From JASGMR01 sp963664675 (lineage in GTDB: Bacteria > Thermotogota > Thermotogae > Petrotogales > Kosmotogaceae), in the NCBI GenBank assembly GCA_963664675.2, contig CAXXLB010000004.1, forward strand, positions 1 to 9,969: DNA of 9,969 nucleotides. The letters are read 5' to 3'. The stretch's first letter is position 1; every line of letters starts with the position of its first letter. Positions 7,003-9,969 of the stretch are shown piece by piece. The position numbers were made by a program, and so were the translations under genes. The notes under the pieces are model-generated. The model saw nothing but the letters and a program-made list of their open reading frames with translations. It ran no database searches and was not told the origin of the DNA.

Positions 7003-8478
7003 TTATTGAAGGTAATCCGGATCAAAAATGTTCCCGATGCCGAGAATATTATTCGGATCGAGAGTTTTTTTAATCTGCGCCATTTCCCGTAATTTGTTTT
7101 CTCCGTACATTTCCAGCAGATAGGCTTTTTTAATTTTGCCTATACCATGCTCGGCAGAAACAGTACCGCCAAGTTCCACAGCCTTTTTGCAAATTAATTT
7201 ATAAATCTCGTTTGATTTGGTATATTCATCCCCGTTTTCCGGTAACAGGTTAAGGTGTGGATGCGAGTTACCGAAATGTCCGTAAACCAAATATTTTATT
7301 CCGCTTTTCTCGGCAACACCGGTAATAAATTTATAAAACTCCACAAAGTATTCATTCGGAACAGCAGTGTCGGTACCGACTTTTCGTAAACCGCGCTGGG
7401 TAACATACTCATTCACTTTCCAGGCAACGGTATGACGGAAGTCTTTGAATTTTTCACGATCGTTTTCGTTTGTCGCTATCCAGCTATTTTCCAGATCACC
7501 ATTATGTTTTTCCACGAGATCCAGCCAGACAGTCAGCAGATTTTCCTCACTTGAAATTATCTCCTGTTCAAACCAGAGTGCTGCTTTTGCATCTATTGGA
7601 ATTTGCGGATATTCTTCCCGTAAGAAGTTTAAGGAAAACATATCAAAGAATTCAAGTCCCCGGGCGTTAATTAAATTATCATCAGCTGTTTTTCTGTTAT
7701 TGTTACTTTTATCCCGCGCTTCAAACAAAAAGCTGAAAGCATTTTCTTCTGAGTTAAAAAATATTACCGAGGAAAGAATATTACCTGGCTTTTTATGAAG
7801 CTTCAGTTTTATTTCAGTAATTACTCCAAGCGTTCCCTCGCTTCCTATGAAGAGATCGATCAGGTCCATATCCGGTTTTATATAATAGCCGGCAGCATGT
7901 TTGGTTTCGGGCATAAAAATTTCGGGAAGTGAAATATTAATGTTTTTATTCTCTTCTGTTGTGAAGGAAAGTAGATTGTTCTTTGCAAGAGACTCACAAC
8001 GATTACTATTAACAATTTCACCGGTCGGTAAAACAATTTTTAAACCAGTCACATATTCACGTGTAGATCCATACTTAAAAGTTTTTGCCCCTGAAGCATT
8101 TGTTGCCACAGTGCCGCCGATAAAACAATTATTTTCCGTCGGATCAGGGGGATAGTACAAACCTTTTTCGCTAACCAGTTTTAAAAAATCATCAAGAAGA
8201 ACACCTGGTTCTACTATTGCGTGATTATTTTCTATCTCGATTACGCGGTTCAGTTTATCAGTTGCGATAACAATTCCTTCTTCAGGTACACGAGCGCCTG
8301 TTAGCCCCGTACCATTACCGGCAACAGTAACACTGGTTCCGCTTGCATTTGCTTCTTTAAGTATTGAAACAACATCTTCTGTCGTTTCAGGGAAATAGAC
8401 TGTTGTACAATTACCCTTGTAATTCGCTGCATCAACCAGATAGGGTTGAATTTGTTCTATATCATTTTTTGAAATCAT
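7003..8478 (-). CDS. FAD-linked oxidase, GlcD / D-lactate dehydrogenase type
   Basis: A 491-residue flavoprotein of the vanillyl-alcohol-oxidase/PCMH superfamily that should oxidise a 2-hydroxy acid such as D-lactate, glycolate or D-2-hydroxyglutarate. The FAD-binding domain occupies about residues 20-230. Its marks are VAGNGTGLTGARVP (52-65) and PPDPTENNCFIGGTVATNASGAK (110-132, including the GG-x9-GA region), then YGSTREYVTGLKIVLPTGE. The C-terminal substrate domain has GHFGNSHPHLNLLP (400-413), with the His residues usual in the active site, and SAEHGIGKIK (441-450). It closes with LDPNNILGIGNIF, where the family usually has Asn-Pro-Gly-Lys after the Leu; this is a mild variation. No iron-sulfur GlcF-type partner is nearby, so it may work alone or with an electron acceptor encoded elsewhere. 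First gene of the oxidase-TPR-clpX unit; no ribosome site. Confidence 0.92.
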   Translation of the reverse strand: MISKNDIEQIQPYLVDAANYKGNCTTVYFPETTEDVVSILKEANASGTSVTVAGNGTGLTGARVPEEGIVIATDKLNRVIEIENNHAIVEPGVLLDDFLKLVSEKGLYYPPDPTENNCFIGGTVATNASGAKTFKYGSTREYVTGLKIVLPTGEIVNSNRCESLAKNNLLSFTTEENKNINISLPEIFMPETKHAAGYYIKPDMDLIDLFIGSEGTLGVITEIKLKLHKKPGNILSSVIFFNSEENAFSFLFEARDKSNNNRKTADDNLINARGLEFFDMFSLNFLREEYPQIPIDAKAALWFEQEIISSEENLLTVWLDLVEKHNGDLENSWIATNENDREKFKDFRHTVAWKVNEYVTQRGLRKVGTDTAVPNEYFVEFYKFITGVAEKSGIKYLVYGHFGNSHPHLNLLPENGDEYTKSNEIYKLICKKAVELGGTVSAEHGIGKIKKAYLLEMYGENKLREMAQIKKTLDPNNILGIGNIFDPDYLQ

Positions 8479-8678
8479 GAAAGCTAAATTAGTGATTAGT
8501 GCAGTGTTAGTAAAGATTGAAAGACTTCATTACTGAATTAGTGTTAATTTTTGTGAGAGAACAATATTCTAAATTACTTTTTCGCGGCTTTATTAAAAAC
8601 ATAAAACCATACGACTATTTTTACTTCAATTTACGCGAGATAAAACTTGTTGAATGTCGGGTTCCAAACATTGATCCT
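8479..8678. other. Intergenic region upstream of the oxidase gene
   Basis: These 200 bp have no convincing gene. A plus-strand open frame begins with TTG near 8517 but looks like chance: it has no ribosome site and runs antisense through the B-box gene. The minus strand after the B-box stop holds only short interrupted frames. The part next to the oxidase start should hold its promoter, but no clear box can be fixed. Confidence 0.5.
8488..8543. repeat. Three copies of the heptamer ATTAGTG upstream of the oxidase
   Basis: ATTAGTG occurs at 8488-8494 and, directly joined to it, at 8495-8501, and again at 8537-8543. A near copy (TGTTAGT) lies at about 8505-8511. On the minus strand these read CACTAAT just before the oxidase start. 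They may be regulator half-sites or simple AT-rich drift. Confidence 0.35.
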
Positions 8679-8821
8679 TCATTTTCGATAATTCTGATTC
8701 CTGCAGTAATAGAACACCGGACCTTCAATTAGACAGTCTTTGCAGAAAAATCTTCTACAAACGTAACAATGACTCAGAGACTTTTTTCCCGGATGATTAA
8801 GGCAATTATGGTGTTTTCCAT
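8679..8821 (-). pseudogene. Tiny B-box-type zinc-finger protein, one frameshift
   Basis: The frame 8813-8679 (minus strand) encodes a clear zinc-binding pattern: CLNH, then HCYVC, FFCKDC and VFYYC, i.e. C-x2-H, C-x2-C, C-x2-C and a final Cys. This is the B-box-like domain found alone or at the N-terminus of many bacterial proteins. The frame has no start codon. ATG 8821 in another frame is well placed, with GAGGAGT at 8837-8831. Adding one A to the A4 run (8817-8814) joins them into a 47-residue protein beginning MEKHHNC. The last expected ligand position, five residues after the final Cys, is Tyr (CRNQNY), so the eighth ligand may be lost and the gene may be a stub of a longer one. The function is unknown; such domains usually bind proteins. 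I am fairly sure of the domain, less sure that the gene is alive. Confidence 0.6.
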
Positions 8822-8830
8822 ATCAGATAC

Positions 8831-8837
8831 ACTCCTC
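8831..8837 (-). promoter_or_regulatory. Shine-Dalgarno site of the B-box gene
   Basis: GAGGAGT on the minus strand, nine bases before ATG 8821. It supports that codon as the real start even though a frameshift separates it from the zinc-finger frame. Confidence 0.5.
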
Positions 8838-8888
8838 ACTTTCTCATATAGTATTAGGTGCGGATTAAGCGAATAACATATGGGTACA

Positions 8889-8909
8889 CTAACATTAACC
8901 TTATGTTAG
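8889..8909. repeat. Inverted repeat CTAACAT / ATGTTAG
   Basis: A perfect 7-bp inverted repeat (8889-8895 and 8903-8909) with a 7-nt centre. It lies between the divergent B-box and toxin-antitoxin genes. It could be an operator for either, or a weak hairpin. Confidence 0.45.
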
Positions 8910-8929
8910 AATTGTTTTCTTTTAAGAAG

Positions 8930-8948
8930 AATAATTTAACAAATTATT
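8930..8948. promoter_or_regulatory. Palindrome AATAATTT-AAC-AAATTATT, possible operator
   Basis: A perfect 8-bp inverted repeat with a 3-nt centre. It sits about 16 bp before the TATAAT box of the toxin-antitoxin promoter, where the upstream promoter element would lie. An antitoxin bound here would block transcription. Being pure A/T apart from one C, it could also arise by chance. Confidence 0.4.
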
Positions 8949-8961
8949 AAAATAAACCACG

Positions 8962-8971
8962 TATAATTTTG
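8962..8971 (+). promoter_or_regulatory. Probable promoter of the toxin-antitoxin pair
   Basis: TATAAT at 8962-8967 overlaps TAATTTTG at 8964-8971, which matches the Bacteroidota -7 consensus TAnnTTTG. The predicted start of transcription is close to 8978. The upstream -33 element is not clear. Confidence 0.45.
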
Positions 8972-8980
8972 GATTGACAG

Positions 8981-9325
8981 ATGTGCGCCATTGGCGTATT
9001 TTTCTGCATAAAAATAATCGAGACCTCGGTTTTTCCCAAAAAGACTTAAAACTTTTCTTTCGGATGAAGAGTATAGAAAATTCCAGAATGAATTAATCTC
9101 TGACCCGAAAAAGGCAAGATTATTATAGGCAGTGGTGGATTACGAAAAATCAGATGGTCAGTTGAAGGCAAAGGTAAATCCGGCAGAGTAAGAGTTATCT
9201 ATTATTATATCACAAAAAGGGAAATACTTCTGTTATTATTAATGTATTCAAAGAGTGAAGCTGATAATCTTACAAAAGAACAATTGAAAATTTTACAATC
9301 TCTGGTTGAAAAGGAGTTGAAATGA
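8981..9325 (+). pseudogene. RelE/HigB-like toxin, broken by two frameshifts
   Basis: Three frames in a row spell one toxin of the RelE-like family that pairs with NadS/HigA antitoxins. The segments are IIETSVFPK (frame 1), LKTFLSDEEYRKFQNELISDPKK (frame 2), and GSGGLRKIRW, GKGKSGRVRVIYYY and LMYSKSEADNLTKEQ (frame 3). Removing one A from the A5 run 9038-9042 and adding one A to the A5 run 9108-9112 restores about 104 residues from codon 9008. That codon is ATA, not ATG. The nearest in-frame ATG is 8981, which adds nine unusual residues and overlaps a palindrome. Such toxins usually cleave mRNA at the ribosome. The stop overlaps the antitoxin start by four bases (ATGA), the standard toxin-first order. 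As read it cannot make toxin; real decay or sequencing indels are both possible. Confidence 0.8.
8986..8996. promoter_or_regulatory. Palindrome CGCCA-T-TGGCG, candidate antitoxin operator
   Basis: A perfect 5-bp inverted repeat with one central base, in an otherwise A/T-rich region. It lies just past the predicted transcription start of the toxin-antitoxin pair, where autorepressor sites of HigA-type antitoxins are often found. Outer bases T8984 and A8998 also pair. Confidence 0.4.
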
Positions 9326-9612
9326 AAGACGAATTATTTAGAGAATTACAAAGTAGCATAAAAGAAGGTGGAAATATTTTACAGGGCAAAAAAAAAGCAT
9401 CGCGTGAATTTGATTTTGAGAATCCTGATCCAAAACTGATTCGTGAAAATTTAGGTTTATCACAAAGTAAATTTGCAAAGTTACTCGGCATCAGTTTATC
9501 AACTCTTCAGAACTGGGAACAGGGCCGCAGAAAACCGGAAGGACCGGCAAAAGTATTGTTAAATATTGCAGCTAAGCATCCGGAGGCTGTTTTTAGTACT
9601 GTTTTTCAATAA
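9322..9612 (+). CDS. HigA/NadS-like antitoxin, HTH transcription regulator
   Basis: A 96-residue DNA-binding protein of the XRE type. The N-terminal part (1-35), with EGGNILQGKKKASREF, is the linker typical of NadS-like antitoxins that follow RelE-like toxins. The helix-turn-helix covers about residues 45-69: LSQSKFAKLLGIS as first helix and turn, then STLQNWEQGRRKP as recognition helix. The tail AKVLLNIAAKHPEAVF is a family hallmark. The ATG overlaps the toxin stop (ATGA), and AAGGAG lies at 9311-9316. It should neutralise the toxin and repress the shared promoter, probably at the palindromes upstream. The gene is intact although the toxin frame is broken. Confidence 0.9.
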   Translation: MKDELFRELQSSIKEGGNILQGKKKASREFDFENPDPKLIRENLGLSQSKFAKLLGISLSTLQNWEQGRRKPEGPAKVLLNIAAKHPEAVFSTVFQ

Positions 9613-9614
9613 CA

Positions 9615-9640
9615 AACTAATTGCGATTATAAGATTAGTT
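9615..9640. terminator. Hairpin between convergent antitoxin and Trm112-like genes
   Basis: AACTAAT (9615-9621) and ATTAGTT (9634-9640) form a perfect 7-bp stem around a 12-nt loop. It begins two bases after the antitoxin stop and ends within the stop codon of the opposite gene. It is weak (A/T-rich) and has no proper T-tract, so termination in both directions is possible but not certain. Confidence 0.35.
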
Positions 9641-9845
9641 ACTTCCCATGCTTCTTCATTATCTCACTCCAGTCCTCAACAGAGAGTTCTTCAGCTTCAT
9701 CGATAAGCATTACCGGTATGTCGTTCTCAATACGATAACGAAGGCGGGTTTCTTTATCAGTGGAAACAAGTGTATCGCCGTCCAAAACAAGATCAGCTTT
9801 TGTTTTCGGACAACATAGTATATCCAGTAATTCCTTTTTTATCAT
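9639..9845 (-). CDS. Trm112/YcaR (UPF0434)-like small protein
   Basis: A 68-residue protein starting MIKKELLDILCCP, with the family end RYRIENDIPVMLIDEA (about 36-51), as in E. coli YcaR and the Trm112 family. Eukaryotic Trm112 activates methyltransferases; the bacterial proteins are mostly uncharacterised. Cys11-Cys12-Pro sits where the family has a zinc CxxC, but the second Cys of the pair is replaced (CCPKTK) and no other Cys follows. It therefore probably does not bind zinc in the usual way, as in many bacterial members. The start is supported by AGAGGA at about 9856-9851. It converges with the antitoxin and overlaps the hairpin between them. Confidence 0.85.
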   Translation of the reverse strand: MIKKELLDILCCPKTKADLVLDGDTLVSTDKETRLRYRIENDIPVMLIDEAEELSVEDWSEIMKKHGK

Positions 9846-9937
9846 CCTTTTTCCTCTTATTCTTTGCCTAAATTAATTTAATATCCATTACTTTTCAAGT
9901 CGAATCACGAGTTAGTTTATAGCTTATAATCTTTGTA

Positions 9938-9956
9938 AATTTTGTTTCACAAAATT
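9938..9956. repeat. Inverted repeat AATTTTGT-TTC-ACAAAATT
   Basis: A perfect 8-bp inverted repeat with a 3-nt centre, about 95 bp upstream of the Trm112-like start. Its right arm contains, on the minus strand, TAATTTTG (9957-9950), the same box as in the toxin-antitoxin promoter. It may therefore be a promoter or operator for the Trm112-like gene. It is A/T-rich and near the window edge, so weight is low. Nothing else is seen in 9857-9969. Confidence 0.35.
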
Positions 9957-9969
9957 AAGAAACTGGTTA

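Noticed and set aside
8517..8732. Plus-strand open frame of 71 codons between the oxidase and the toxin
   Set aside because: It has a TTG start, no ribosome site and no recognisable motif, and it runs antisense to the B-box zinc-finger frame, which has a far stronger signature.
9270..9491. Minus-strand 73-codon open frame
   Set aside because: It is antisense to the intact antitoxin and the end of the toxin, both supported by family motifs.
8479..9640. Mobile element or genomic island around the toxin-antitoxin pair
   Set aside because: No transposase, integrase, tRNA or flanking direct repeats were found; the inverted repeats look like regulatory sites.
1..9969. CRISPR array, tRNA or rRNA
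   Set aside because: No regularly spaced repeats, and no tRNA or rRNA signatures were recognised on either strand.

Overview
The window reads as chromosomal housekeeping DNA from an AT-rich member of the Bacteroidota/Ignavibacteriota side of the tree (Ignavibacteria-like). The assignment is an inference. It rests on the exported 420-residue protein, which belongs to a family I know mainly from that group, on weak use of Shine-Dalgarno sites, on a TAnnTTTG-type promoter box, and on the protein styles (GlcD-like oxidase, TPR protein, short FmdB protein). No rRNA, tRNA, CRISPR array, insertion sequence or phage gene is visible.

Layout. At 1-705 on the plus strand, the tail of an unknown gene is coupled to a HAD-superfamily phosphatase. 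This converges on a long minus-strand block, 857-8478, that reads leftwards as two units. The upstream unit is a FAD-linked oxidase (8478-7003), an exported TPR protein (6974-5124) and clpX (5127-3875), closed by a strong intrinsic terminator (3855-3821). The downstream unit starts directly behind that terminator: an exported 420-aa protein, a fumarylacetoacetate-hydrolase (FAH) family protein, an FmdB zinc-ribbon protein, a rhodanese lipoprotein and an ArsC/Spx-like protein. From 8479 to 9640 lies a looser region with a tiny B-box zinc-finger gene on the minus strand and a plus-strand toxin-antitoxin pair (RelE-like toxin, HigA/NadS-like antitoxin) behind a promoter rich in inverted repeats. 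A short Trm112/YcaR-like gene (9845-9639) converges on the antitoxin.

The most striking feature is that four genes are broken by single-base length changes in short A/T runs: clpX twice, the FAH gene once, the toxin twice and the B-box gene once. In each case restoring one base rejoins two well-conserved halves, with little sign of further decay. Sequencing or assembly indels are therefore the leading explanation for clpX and FAH. True decay is plausible for the toxin and the B-box gene.

Functionally, clpX encodes the ATPase of the ClpXP protease. The FmdB, rhodanese and ArsC-like genes look like a small zinc/sulfur/thiol cluster. The FAH and GlcD-like proteins suggest small-carboxylic-acid metabolism. 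I found no convincing new multi-gene system. The best leads are the 420-aa exported family placed immediately after a terminator, the hidden B-box mini-protein, and the broken toxin beside an intact antitoxin.
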